Shown piece by piece: positions 20,033-29,628 of a DNA stretch of 64,000 nucleotides. The translations under genes and the position numbers were made by a program. Position 1 is the first letter of the stretch. Every line of letters begins with the position of its first letter. The notes beneath the pieces were generated by a model. It saw only the letters and a list, made by a program, of their open reading frames with translations. It did not search any database and had not been told where the DNA came from. This stretch comes from Mesostigma viride (taxonomy: Eukaryota; Streptophyta; Mesostigmatophyceae; Mesostigmatales; Mesostigmataceae): NCBI GenBank assembly GCA_009746045.1, contig RPFO01000246.1, positions 2,064,517 through 2,128,516 of the forward strand, read 5' to 3'.

Positions 20033-21214
20033 CTAACCCCTGACACGCGGGAGGGGCACCGTGTTCCGTGGTGTCCCTGGAGCGTTCTCTGGGCAAGGCC
20101 TGGAAACAAAAGGCCGAGCATTGCGAAACAACTCCTCCACTTCAGACATCGTGGGTACCGGGAAAGCAAGGGGGCCCAACCTTTTGGTGTGGTAATAGAC
20201 ATTGTGACACAAGTTAAATAGCCCTGAATCCACAGAATTCACGAAGAGAGCGCGGCCCTTATGCCGAAACAAGGATACCACCATTACAAGGAAGGAGTAC
20301 ACATCATGGTCTCGCTGCGCTGTCACCACCCCTCCTGTCATGCCGGGCTGGTCCACTGTTGCGGGATGCCACCGAGGCTGACGATCCTTACCAGCCTGAT
20401 GCGTGAAAATCCGTTCCCCCCCTCTTGTCGCCAGGCCGAGATCTGCAATACGGATTATCGGATGTGCACTTCCTGGCGCCATGGTGTAGAGAAAATTATC
20501 GAGCTTGACGTCATTGTGTATAATGTTAACGGCGTGCAAGCCAGCCAATGCCTTTGCACAGTCTGCAAGGACGCTGGGTGAGCAAACTTCGAAAACACGC
20601 TGATTTTCCGGGGCATCACGGGCAGCATGCAAGTCACCACTCATTCTCTCCATGACAATACCACCTACTTCACCGCACGTGGACCAGAGCCCTTCTACTG
20701 CAGGGCAGACCTGCGGGCCAGCTATAGACATGAAACCGGCCTCCTTGGCCACTGCCACAACGGCGGTTATAACAGCCTCCTGGTAGTTCACCAGCAGCGT
20801 GTCTCGTCGAAGGCTTGCCAGCTTTACCACTAGCGTAGCCTCGCCACCTGGTGCACTCGAGCTAGCAGGGATAGCGTATAACGTGCCATGAGCACCTTTT
20901 CCTATCCGGTCACCTGACAATTTCACTGCGATGACATGCGTCAACTTGCTAGCGCTGTGAGAAACCTTTTGATCATAATTCGTCAGCCGCTGCAATGCAA
21001 TGCTCCAATCCGACGGTGCATTGGTTTGCAGCTCAACGTCCCTGCGAGCGTGCGAGTCCGCGGCGTTCAACACACGCGACACCCTATGCAAAGCGGTGCA
21101 TGTACGCAGTCTGTAAGTCCGTGAATTAAATGCCTGTCTCGCCCTTAATGCCGACAGGGTTCCCGGCGACAGGTCCTGTCTGTTGGTCGACATTTTTCTT
21201 TTGCAGCTGGCCAT
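20033..21214 (-). CDS. Protein kinase, single exon (393 aa)
   Basis: ATG at 21214, TAG at 20033-20035. Kinase landmarks in order: glycine loop IGKGAHGTLY (residues 104-113), lysine VVK131, a likely alpha-C glutamate E146, catalytic loop IIHNDVKLDN (H233-N-D235, K237, N240), metal-binding DLG (258-260, in place of DFG), and helix-F DVYSF (D304). All catalytic residues are present, so an active Ser/Thr-type kinase is expected. HND in place of HRD and DLG in place of DFG are tolerated variants. An N-terminal 100 residues of low similarity and a short C-terminal tail flank it. No introns, transmembrane segment or receptor domain. It is transcribed divergently from the F-box-like gene at 22730. 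Confidence 0.85.
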   Translation of the reverse strand: MASCKRKMSTNRQDLSPGTLSALRARQAFNSRTYRLRTCTALHRVSRVLNAADSHARRDVELQTNAPSDWSIALQRLTNYDQKVSHSASKLTHVIAVKLSGDRIGKGAHGTLYAIPASSSAPGGEATLVVKLASLRRDTLLVNYQEAVITAVVAVAKEAGFMSIAGPQVCPAVEGLWSTCGEVGGIVMERMSGDLHAARDAPENQRVFEVCSPSVLADCAKALAGLHAVNIIHNDVKLDNFLYTMAPGSAHPIIRIADLGLATRGGERIFTHQAGKDRQPRWHPATVDQPGMTGGVVTAQRDHDVYSFLVMVVSLFRHKGRALFVNSVDSGLFNLCHNVYYHTKRLGPLAFPVPTMSEVEELFRNARPFVSRPCPENAPGTPRNTVPLPRVRG

Positions 21215-21315
21215 TGTAGGTAGGTATGAATGATCTCGATGCTGTCAATTACGATGATACACGAGGTAGTCTATACCTAGGATCGAGAGCTTCTTCTTGT
21301 ATGGCAATGCCGGCT

Positions 21316-21351
21316 GGGCGATGACGGTGACGGCCGTCACCGTCATCGCCC
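21316..21351. repeat. Perfect 36-bp palindrome
   Basis: Arm GGGCGATGACGGTGACGG followed directly by its reverse complement. About 100 bp upstream of the kinase ATG. The same arm word recurs at 21593. Confidence 0.98.
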
Positions 21352-21369
21352 TCGACGGGCGTGATGAAA

Positions 21370-21863
21370 AGTACCTGGTTGATAGGCGGCAGCTATTCAC
21401 AATATAGGCCGTTTTTTATTACTCCGAATAAAGAGTTAAGAGGTTGGCCCTCGACAGGGCGATGACGGGGCGCTGACGGGGCGATGACGGGGCGATGACG
21501 GGGCGTTCACGCGCGTGATTAATAGAACCTGTTTGATAGGCAGCGGCTATTGGTAATATACTTTGTTGATTAAGAGAAGAGTTTAGATGTTGGCCCGTCG
21601 AGGGCGATGACGGTGACGAGCGTCACCGTCATCGCCCTCGACGGGCGTGATGAAAAGCCCATGTTTTATATGCGGTAGCTATTGGTAGTCCGTAGTATAT
21701 AGGTCGTTGACTATCACTCCGAATAAAGAGTTAACAGGTTAAGGCCCTCGGCCGGGCGATGACGGGGCGATGACGGGGCGTTGACGCTCGTGATGAATAG
21801 GACCTGTTTGATAGGCGGCGGCTATTGCTAATATGTAGGTCGGATATTTGTGTACCACCCCCT
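21370..21863. repeat. Imperfect repeats of ~150 bp around the palindromes
   Basis: Blocks such as GTGATGAAAAG, CCTGTTTGATAGGC.GCGGCTATT and ACTCCGAATAAAGAGTTAA recur two or three times (e.g. 21376/21533/21808 and 21420/21718). The region is the shared 5' flank of two divergent genes and may be promoter DNA rebuilt from a tandemly amplified unit. Confidence 0.7.
21593..21646. repeat. 54-bp palindrome (26-bp perfect arms, 2-nt centre)
   Basis: Arms begin GCCCGTCGAGGGCGATGACG and meet at a central AG. It shares GGGCGATGACGGTGACG with the palindrome at 21316. Between and after them lie tandem GATGACGGGGC units (about 21465-21505, 21757-21782). A cruciform or hairpin-RNA source, or a terminal structure of a small mobile element. 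Confidence 0.98.
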
Positions 21864-22440
21864 CCTTCCCGCGGCAGGTACGCAGCGACCCGCTGTTGTC
21901 CTGGCTGCAATTGTGTATCACTTGTACGGTATTTGTGTATCACTTGTACGGTATTTGTGTATCACTTGTCCTCCTTCCCACGGCAGGTACGCAGCGACCC
22001 GCTGTTGTCCTGGCTGCAATTGTGTATCACTTGTACGGTATTTGTGTATCACTTGTACGGTATTTGTGTATCACTTGTCCTCCTTCCCACGGCAGGTACG
22101 CAGCGACCCGCTGTTGTCCTGGCTGCAATTGTGTATCACTTGTACGGTATTTGTGTATCACTTGTACGGTATTTGTGTATCACTTGTCCTCCTTCCCACG
22201 GCAGGTACGCAGCGACCCGCTGTTGTCCTGGCTGCAATTGTGTATCACTTGTACGGTATTTGTGTATCACTTGTACGGTATTTGTGTATCACTTGTCCTC
22301 CTTCCCACGGCAGGTACGCAGCGACCCGCTGTTGTCCTGGCTGCAATTGTGTATCACTTGTACGGTATTTGTGTATCACTTGTACGGTATTTGTGTATCA
22401 CTTGTCCTCCTTCCCACGGCAGGTACGCAGCGACCCGCTG
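21864..22440. repeat. 109-bp minisatellite, five full units
   Basis: CGCAGCGACCCGCTGTTGTC recurs at 21881, 21990, 22099, 22208, 22317 and 22426 with a constant period of 109. Each unit contains three internal copies of GTGTATCACTTGTACGGTATT-like sequence. Units look essentially identical, so expansion is recent. 109 is not a multiple of 3, so three frames are open across the array only because the unit has no stop in any plus frame; I do not call a protein. Confidence 0.97.
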
Positions 22441-22729
22441 TCGACCCGCTATTGCACTTCACCGCGTGCATCATTGCACATTAGGTGTGGCAGAAGATCA
22501 CCATGCACCCTCCTTCCCACACAAATCTCTGCTGCCCATGTGCGGCGTGGACATACAACAACAACTACAACAACCTTCCCACAAATCTCACCACCCGGTT
22601 CTCAAGTCGAACGACGACATAACTTTTACGAGTCGATTTTTCCGCGCATAGTGACTAACTAACTGTATCGCGGCGTGAACACTCGCGCAGACATCTCAGG
22701 TGCAGGCGGCAGCCTTTGCATTAGCGGAC

Positions 22730-23836
22730 ATGTCGAATGATCCAGGGGAGCGGTCCCCCATGAGCTCGGCGGATACGGGATCCTATCCCTCCGACTCGGA
22801 GGAGTCATTCCGGTCGGGAGGGACACTGTATTCGACGGAGTCGTTGCCGGCGGTAGTCGAAGAATTTTTGCGGACCCATTGCGATTTGGCAACGGTAACC
22901 GAGAATCTGTCCTTATCGCAGAAGAGCATTGCCGTACGATTACACCGCATGAGGGTTGCTGACCAGCACAGGCCTGATGAGCCGGCATGGTTCGGCCAAG
23001 ATATGGAGCCCGGAATCCTCGGGTGCATTGTTGACCTACTCGGCCCCCTGGAACGCGCGAGGGTCAGCGTAATGAGCAAAGAAGTGCGTTTGATAGTGCA
23101 GCAGCACAAGTGGCAGATCAAGACCGGTATTCATTGGAGGGAGGCGGAGCATTTGGAGGAAGAGTACGGCCCTATTGACGACATCGCAGCACCAACGCGC
23201 ATGCTCATCACTGGCACCTTATTCGATCCCACCCGGGCTAATCCCATCAGGAATAACAGCATCACGTTGGAGCTGTCTGCATCCACCCTGGAGGCATACG
23301 GCACCACATTTCGCAAGCTCATGTCGGATGTGAAGTCGCGTCTGCGCCGGCAGCCTCCCACCTGCCTGGGGAACTTGTTCTCGCTTCGCGACATTCCCGC
23401 AGACCTGGGCAGTCAGTGGAGCATGGAATACGTTGCCCAGTGGCGGCAACATGAAGACGAAAGGCGCGGCCACGACCTGCTGCCCCCAGAGGAAATGGAG
23501 AGGCAGCTCGTGGCAGAGTGGAACCACGTATGGCAGTCGCCGATCATGTGGGGTCTGTACAGCATTGTGGTCTTCACCAGCTGCCAGGCTTGGGGAGAGG
23601 GGTGGGAGTCCGCGGGGCATACTAGGGACTATTGGGATCGTGCAGGGTGGGCAACTTTGCTGGAGTCCATGCCTACACTTGATCCCGTGGTTCTCGCCGG
23701 CGCCGTCTTGTTGACGCACCGATTACAATTCGTTCAAGTGGCCCGCCGGAGCGGCTGTACAATTTTTCCCAGTGAGCGCGCTGCCAAGTGTACTTGTGGG
23801 CAAATTTTTAGGTGCCCCGTCACTTCGAGGTACTAA
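22730..23836 (+). CDS. F-box-like protein, single exon (368 aa)
   Basis: ATG at 22730, TAA at 23834-23836. Residues about 1-40 are Ser/Pro/Gly-rich. Around residues 87-128 the pattern EPGILGCIVDLLGPLERARVSVMSKEVRLIV has the spacing of an F-box (hydrophobic-P-L, then R..S..SK..R), usually the SKP1-binding part of an SCF ubiquitin ligase. The rest (about 240 residues, Trp-rich) shows no known substrate-binding repeat. If the F-box reading is wrong, the protein is unrecognised. Neighbours: the divergent kinase gene and the 109-bp array upstream, tandem repeats downstream. Confidence 0.5.
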   Translation: MSNDPGERSPMSSADTGSYPSDSEESFRSGGTLYSTESLPAVVEEFLRTHCDLATVTENLSLSQKSIAVRLHRMRVADQHRPDEPAWFGQDMEPGILGCIVDLLGPLERARVSVMSKEVRLIVQQHKWQIKTGIHWREAEHLEEEYGPIDDIAAPTRMLITGTLFDPTRANPIRNNSITLELSASTLEAYGTTFRKLMSDVKSRLRRQPPTCLGNLFSLRDIPADLGSQWSMEYVAQWRQHEDERRGHDLLPPEEMERQLVAEWNHVWQSPIMWGLYSIVVFTSCQAWGEGWESAGHTRDYWDRAGWATLLESMPTLDPVVLAGAVLLTHRLQFVQVARRSGCTIFPSERAAKCTCGQIFRCPVTSRY

Positions 23837-23887
23837 AAATTAGGCTACGGTACGAATTCAGCGAATTTCAGCGAATTTTCAGTCGAA

Positions 23888-24086
23888 CCAAAGGAAGTGA
23901 CGCCAACTACCAAAAAGTTTCCGTTACGAATTTTCAGCCCAACACTCGCGCAAAATGAAGTGACGGCAACTACCAAAACGTTTCCGTTACGAATTTTCAC
24001 TCCCACACGTTTGCACAAGAGGAAGTGACGGCAACTACCAAAAAGTTTCCGTTACGAATTTTCAGTCCCACACTTCGCGCAAATTT
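23888..24086. repeat. Three ~64-bp tandem units
   Basis: GAAGTGACGGCAACTACCAAAA...TTTCCGTTACGAATTTTCA starts at 23894, 23957 and 24022 (periods 63 and 65). Directly downstream of the F-box-like gene, possibly in its 3' UTR. Confidence 0.9.
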
Positions 24087-24386
24087 TAGTAGGGCTGCAC
24101 GCAAGCTACCTTTCAAAATTTTGCGCTAGTATGGAACGCATTTCATTCGTCTGGAGGAACGCTGCCCGCCAACTACCCCCGTTCAGAATGTTCCGCCGAA
24201 ATTTACTTGAGATTTGGAAATCTGAACGTGCGCGCAAATTTTAGTAGGGCTGCACGCAAGCTACCTTTCAAAATTTTGCGCAAGTATGGAACGCAATTCA
24301 TTCGTCCGGAGGAATGCTGCTCGTCAACTGCCCCCGTTCAGAAAGTTGCGCCGAACTTTACTTGAGATTTGGAAATCTGAACGTGC
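24077..24386. repeat. 155-bp tandem duplication
   Basis: GCGCAAATTTTAGTAGGGCTG starts at 24077 and 24232; the two units (ending GAAATCTGAACGTGC) differ at about ten positions. Confidence 0.92.
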
Positions 24387-24545
24387 GGTTGGAGTTTCGC
24401 GGGGAAACCCAAGTTCCCTAGTAATTCACCAATGACGCGCTTCGAACACTTGCCCGCTAAAACCTAAGCAGCCGCTCCGGCTGGCCACTTAAACGAAACT
24501 TGATCGGCCAGCGGCTACCAACGTCCTTAAAGAGCGGTTGCAGGA

Positions 24546-25122
24546 CCTCTTGATGCACCGGTCCATCGGGGTCGGGGAGATCCTCCACCGGCGATTTCAA
24601 CACCCTGCTACATGTTTATGTACCAACCCCACTGAAACTGTGGAACACCGATTTTTATGGTGTAACCTCCAGGGAGTTTGGACCTGGTTGATTGGTTTAT
24701 GGGCAGCCTGGACGTCTGAGCCTATCATACCGGTGTCTACCCGCTCAATTATCTTTGGCATCACTGGCACCCCTGGCCTTGAGCTCACCTTTTCACAACA
24801 AGCGTGGATATGGCTCCGCACATGCATGTTATATACAATCTGGACGGTGCGAAACGATGTGGTGTTCAATAGGCGCACAGTTTTCGACAAAGCTGGGGTT
24901 CTCTCACGCTTCATTTACCTATGGAACTCCGGCATGCGACGCTACTGGATGGTTGCAAATGAACAAAACAAAATCTGGGACCCTGGCGCGGACCAGGATA
25001 AGCCCAGCCCACTTGAGATCTTTCATGACCTCATGGGCAAAAACAGGATCTTTACCCACATGCCCAATGACAACCCATTAGAAGTCCAGTGGCTTCCGTG
25101 GTCTAGTAAGGCTCCGTTTTAG
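24546..25122 (+). pseudogene. LINE ORF2 C-terminus, zf-RVT type
   Basis: About 192 codons ending at TAG 25120-25122. The frame opens in the target duplication, so there is no native start. The zinc-binding motif C-L-C-(x7)-ETVEH-(x4)-C followed by a Trp-rich segment (NLQGVWTW) matches the RT-associated zf-RVT region of plant-type LINEs. The RT itself is missing by 5' truncation. Confidence 0.75.
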
Positions 25123-25203
25123 CCACTGACATCTTGATACCCTAGGCTTAGCAGGGATTACCTACTGGCTATATTTGGAATAAACGTACACCTATTTACC
25201 TGG
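24546..25203 (+). mobile_element. 5'-truncated LINE with 17-bp target duplication
   Basis: 658 bp between AAAGAGCGGTTGCAGGA at 24529-24545 and 25204-25220. It encodes the C-terminal zinc-binding region of a LINE ORF2 and ends with untranslated sequence containing AATAAA. Long TSD, 5' truncation and coding 3' end fit target-primed insertion. A different family from the LINE at 39640. Confidence 0.85.
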
Positions 25204-25220
25204 AAAGAGCGGTTGCAGGA

Positions 25221-25914
25221 GCCCTGCACGTTGCGGCTGCTGCGTGGAATTAAGAGGGTCGCACCTGGTTGAGGAGGCACGGACAACGTGCATGCGCGAC
25301 GGCAATCGATTTGGGCGGTCTACCCAGAACACGTATGGGCAGGCAGGACGCTTTCTGGGCGAGTGTGGCCGGTGGCTCTACACTATCAGTCGGAGTGCCG
25401 TCCCGACCCTCATGGGCGTGAAAGTGGTTACTCGTATCTAGAACACCAGTCTTTGTGGATGCGTTTCAGTCAGCTGTGATCGAGTTGCTGGTGGTTGTTA
25501 CCAGTGGGACATTTCTTGTGGGGGGAGACTTGGTCCATATCTCAGGCTTGTCTTACATGATGCAGTGGCACTTTCGGGCTGGAGGGTTAATTGTGGCCCG
25601 GCCTGCCGGTTTAGCTTCAGTGCTCTCATGTCGGCCTTTCCCTTGGCCTGTCGTGGTCTTGTTGTTACCACCTATTGACAGTGCCAATATCTTTTGACAA
25701 GAGCTTTCAGTTATGTCTACTGTATTATTTTCAGGTCGTCTGTGACTGACGCCACATGGGATGAGATAGGAGGTACTCGGCTATCATTGCTAATTACTTT
25801 AATGCATGCCCATTGGGCCATGCATAGTGTATATTTTTCATGCATGCACGCCATTATGTATCGCTGGGTCCATCCCATCAAATGCTTGTTTATTGCCAGG
25901 TCTGGTGGAAGTCC
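25221..25914. other. No gene seen
   Basis: Short plus-strand frames of 60-80 codons, none with a recognisable motif; the Leu/Val-rich frame at 25455-25697 is compositional. Right-hand host side of the LINE insertion. Confidence 0.5.
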
Positions 25915-25972
25915 GTAAGTACTTGCGTGTCATGCGCATGGGCATGTTTATAGTACTATGCTAATCTCTTTA
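25915..25972 (-). mobile_element. LINE 3'-end fragment
   Basis: The minus strand reads GATTAGCATAGTACT...GCGCATGACACGCAAGTACTTA, the 3' UTR sequence of the LINE at 39640-45580 (cf. 45526-45575), also found at 56124-56223 and 56517-56577. About 58 bp long. Confidence 0.8.
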
Positions 25973-25977
25973 GAAAC

Positions 25978-26317
25978 ATCAAAGAGACAACCAGCGCAGG
26001 CCAGAAATCGGGAGAATCCGGACCATGGTAGCTCGAGCCTGCCGTTATCTTTTCCGCGTTTTCGAGTCGTTCAGGATGATGAAGATGAATGGTGATGGAA
26101 ATGTGTATCCTTGTGCATTGAAATTATGGCTGGCTTACGTGTGGAGCGACTAGATGACCTAGACGGTGGGGCCGGAAACAGCATGCTTGATCAGGGCGTG
26201 TGTTTCTAGCCTAACTGGCCGGGAGTGTCTAGTGGTGAGCACCATTGCTGCGATCGCTCTCCCACCATTTACGAGGAAATACCCGCAAATGGAAAACCAC
26301 TGAAAAGGTCTAGCTAG
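25978..26317 (-). repeat. Dispersed repeat X, copy 1 (inverted to 55265)
   Basis: About 340 bp nearly identical to the reverse complement of 55265-55605. It contains a short open frame on the plus strand (MAGLRVERLDDLDGG...), interrupted here by TAG where the other copy has GAG. It could be a captured exon or the end of a mobile element; no TSD identified. Confidence 0.9.
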
Positions 26318-26535
26318 TCAGTCATCACGTTAGCCATGCCATGATTCCAAACGTCCAAGAACTGCACACGGTGCAAAGGCAAAAAGCCGGAGGACAGCAC
26401 TTTCAAATGTGCGGCGGGAACCAAAAGCCCGCGGATGCCAGAAAACATCGTGTTGCGGCAGCGACGCGACGATGTGGACAACGAATCCAGTGCCAAGCTC
26501 GGAACGGCCGCAAAGGAGATCTGGCATCACAGGGT

Positions 26536-27068
26536 TCAGATGTGCGGAGATACTATGCGATCCAGCCGGTCCACGACCTGTTTGTAGAGCTTGTGCCAAG
26601 GGGCAGCACCGAACAGATGTGGGTGACGTTGCAAAAAACATCGGACTTGACGGAGCATAATGGCTCGGTCATAGTCTTTGACCAATAAACGCTGCAAGAG
26701 TTCAACAAGAGTCGTGATGAAATCAACACGATAAGAACAAAGACGGGAAAAACGATGTAACTGAGAAAGAACAACACCATATTTTGCTGTGTGGGAAAGG
26801 AGACTGTGAATATCGGGGTAACGAATAAAAGGAATTTGCTGGTATTTAGGATCCTTGCGCTTATCATAGATAGCCGTACGCCAGCCCTTCTTGTTATGGG
26901 TAATGTTAAGATCGAGGTAATTGCAATGAGTATCCTCCGACGTGAGCTTTAATGTGAGGGACGCTTGCGGGTAGATGCCAGGCAGACCAGCGGTGATATA
27001 CAAATGGGTTGCGAAATCAGGGTTGTCGAAAGCGATGACATCATCAATGTATCGACATGTATGGATAA
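26536..27068 (-). pseudogene. Reverse transcriptase fragment with YIDD
   Basis: The open minus-strand frame from a TAA near 27080 to 26536 begins CRYIDDVIAFDNPDF, which is RT motif C, then YLDLNITHNKKGW, IYDKRKDPKYQQIPF and AKYGVVLSQLHRFSRLCSYRVDF, a conserved series known downstream of YIDD in a group of RTs from non-LTR/Penelope-like elements of algae and animals. N-terminal RT motifs and any endonuclease are missing. I assign it to that RT group by motif order only. It is bounded on the right by a HAL1-like tail relic. Confidence 0.7.
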
Positions 27069-27149
27069 AACATAATTACACGGAAGTTACAAATCTCATC
27101 TGCATCATGCCCCAAGACACTACATTAAACAATCAAATAAAATTATAAC

Positions 27150-27605
27150 ATGCCTCCGTTGGGAGATCATGTAGCACATATTCCTTGCTGAATGGGTGGA
27201 GGTGGGTCAAGCCGCGACATCGAAATAAGGTAACTCTAACCTATCTAGTCTACAAAATCCTAACTACACTTCTCCCCAAAGCGCCCCTTCCGCTTTGGGG
27301 GAGGGGGCTTGCCCACAGGGGCTGGCGTGTGAGCCGGGACATTGGTCATCCACCTCTTCTTGTTCTGCATAGGAACAGAGAGCGAAGAAGTTCGGTGTGG
27401 GGACCCCTTCTCGTGGTAATGCGTTACATGTACTCCCCACCGGGCTTTGCTCTTCATGGGTTCATAAAGACAACAATTATTCAGTAAGAATCTAATAAAT
27501 TAGGAACATATATCCGTTGGGAGTCACTGTTACACATATATACCTGCAAAGGGGCATATGATTTTTAATACATTCTGAGCTACAACCTGCACGTGCATGG
27601 GTTTA
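27150..27605. mobile_element. Decayed HAL1-like 3' ends (two relics)
   Basis: GCCTCCGTTGGGAGATCATGTAGCACATATTCC at about 27150-27185 and CCGTTGGGAGTCACTGTTACAC...GCAAAGGGGCATATGATTTTTAATACATTC at about 27512-27580 match the 3' UTR consensus of the HAL1-like family with many substitutions. Between them 27190-27500 has no recognised coding content. Confidence 0.65.
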
Positions 27606-28517
27606 GTTAACTGGCACCTATACTACAGGCCTGACATGGGGTGGAGCTTCAGTGCTTCCCCGCCTTCTCCTTCTCCCACACTGGGTGCTCCGCCTCCTTC
27701 TTCTCCGGCCCTGCCCGTGGGTGCACCGGCCCCGCCTCCTCCTTCTCCTCACGGGACGATTCGCGCTCCACGCATGGCTGCAGCATCAGTTATCACGGGC
27801 AAGACATAGCAGTAACCGCGCTATGGCTGTTCTAGCACCAGCCTAGCAGCCTGCCATGATCAGTCAGCAAACCCACGCCAGCTAAACCCTTGGCTGTCAC
27901 AACCAGTCCATGCATCATTAAGTATGGGTACGGGGAAAGCTTCCCGCATATCCATGCCCATATGGATGGCAGCAACACAAGGACTGGCACCCTAGCCCCC
28001 CCGTGCACACACAAAAGCGTGGGTCGTGGCTTCCACGCCCCATCCGTCATGCATGACAGCGCGTAATTTACTCGCATTCACACCGGGCTGCATCCCAGCG
28101 CCGTTGCTGTCCCCATGTGACACGTCGGCTGATTAAGCAGATACACAGCTGAGTCTGATGTAAACCGCTAAACCCCAAACCCATGCAGACCACAGTCAAG
28201 GACGCGTGCATGTCAAGCCATGCCAATTGTGAACCGTACAGCAATTTACTTTTCAAGCCTGAAGAGGTGTATAGGAGATAGTAGCCTGGAAGAGGTTACA
28301 GGGGCACATGTCCATTAGCGAGCGGAACAACACAGCATACACCCTACAAGCGTACCGCACAATGTCCTCCTGCAATTGTCTGCAGATCTCCCAATGCCGC
28401 AGACATCTCCACTGCTCTCATGGCGATTGCAAATGCTTGATGCCGCACCTCTGCTTACAGCAGAAAAGCTTCCTCCGGGCGAGGCACCTGACTGGAACCA
28501 ACACCCATTCCTTGGCT
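27606..28517. other. No gene seen
   Basis: Includes a CTCC/TTCTCC-rich patch at about 27655-27760 that leaves Pro/Leu-rich frames open. The 3' UTR of the gene ending at 28518 would extend leftwards into it. Confidence 0.45.
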
Positions 28518-29628
28518 TCACAACGTGGCCATGACAGCATCGTGAATCTGCTTCGCCAACGCCCACACTTCAGGACCCGCGCCCTGCACCGCCATGGCCA
28601 CAGGCTGCACCGCTGCAATCGATGCAGCATTCACTGCCTGCGCCGCACCATGTACTGCATGCACGAAAGCCAATCCTGGCTCGGTTATCATGGTCTTGCC
28701 CGATTCCTGCTGCTTCTTCTTCTTCGATGCGGTCATGCGCACTTTATACCCCTTCCTCTCCAAGCACGCCTTCAGCACCTGGCTCGTGCGGTGCTGAATA
28801 TGCTTCTGAAGGCGCGCCTTCTAAACACGAAATGTTGGCAATGTATGATTCCCAAACGGCATGATAGGCACATAATCAGTCCCATTAATTGCTTTGCGGC
28901 AGTCAATGCACCAGAACACCTGTTGAAAAAAGAAGGTTATGCACGCTAGCGATTACCCGCGGCAAGAAGCAATCAACACGCCTCGCTAACAACTGCAACC
29001 ACAATGTAATTCATGACGGGCCACTCACCGCTACCCTGCTCTCCTGCTTCAATGTCTCCCCATTCTCAAGGCCTCCATTGTAAACCTCTCCGTCTTCACC
29101 ATCGTCATCGTCTTCCTCTTCCTCCACTCCGACGTATCCGTGTTTCCTTTTCCTAAGATACCTAGGGTTGTTCAAGTCGTATGTGCGGCGTTGGCACACT
29201 TCCAACAAAATTTTGGCCGCCTCTACCCATTACCATTTATTCGTACTATCATAACATATCCAGGCGTTTGAAAAATCATTCCCTCGTTCGAACTTCTACC
29301 CCTGGGCGTCCATGACGAGGCAGTCACGACGGGACGCAGATGCACAAAAATAAAACAAGGCGACATCCCTTCAATCATTGACCAAAAAACAGAATACGCG
29401 CAGAACTTGGATTTCAACACCACGCACCCATTACCAGCGAGCACGGCTGGCCTGCAACCGCCATCATTTCATAACCAGAAGCCAGGGCCCACACTCCATC
29501 CCGTTACCTCATCTTCCACGCACGGCTTCCGCTGCTTCCCTCTGCTCTTTCGCATTCTCCGCCAGCAACCTCGCCTTCTCCTCGTCCAACAATCCACTAA
29601 GAATAAAATCCCCTCTATTGGACGCCAT
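28518..29628 (-). CDS. Unrecognised host gene, three exons (~200 aa)
   Basis: Model: complement of 29524-29628 (ATG at 29628), 29029-29223 and 28518-28820. Donors GTGCGT and GTGAGT and acceptors AG fit, phases are 0/0, and the junctions preserve a helical reading (...KEQREAAEA|AAKILLEVCQRR). Predicted product: helical N-terminus, basic segment PRYLRKRKHGY, acidic run EEEEDDDDGEDGE, then after exon 3 KARLQKHIQHRTS, a KKKKQQ basic patch and an Ala/Val-rich tail. No known domain. A stronger acceptor (CTTCTTTTTTCAACAG) at 28920 would start exon 3 at 28919 and add 33 codons (VFWCIDCRKAINGTD...) ending at an in-frame TAG (28821-28823) just before KARLQ. So this is a gene with a stop-switching acceptor or a recently disabled one. 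Confidence 0.5.

Noticed and set aside
21864-22440. CRISPR-like array
   Set aside because: Units are contiguous 109-bp tandem repeats with no unique spacers, in a eukaryotic context. The same applies to the 22-, 30- and 40-bp arrays.
27641-27846. Small Pro/Leu-rich ORFs
   Set aside because: Products of a CTCC/TTCTCC-rich patch, open in three overlapping frames without a motif.
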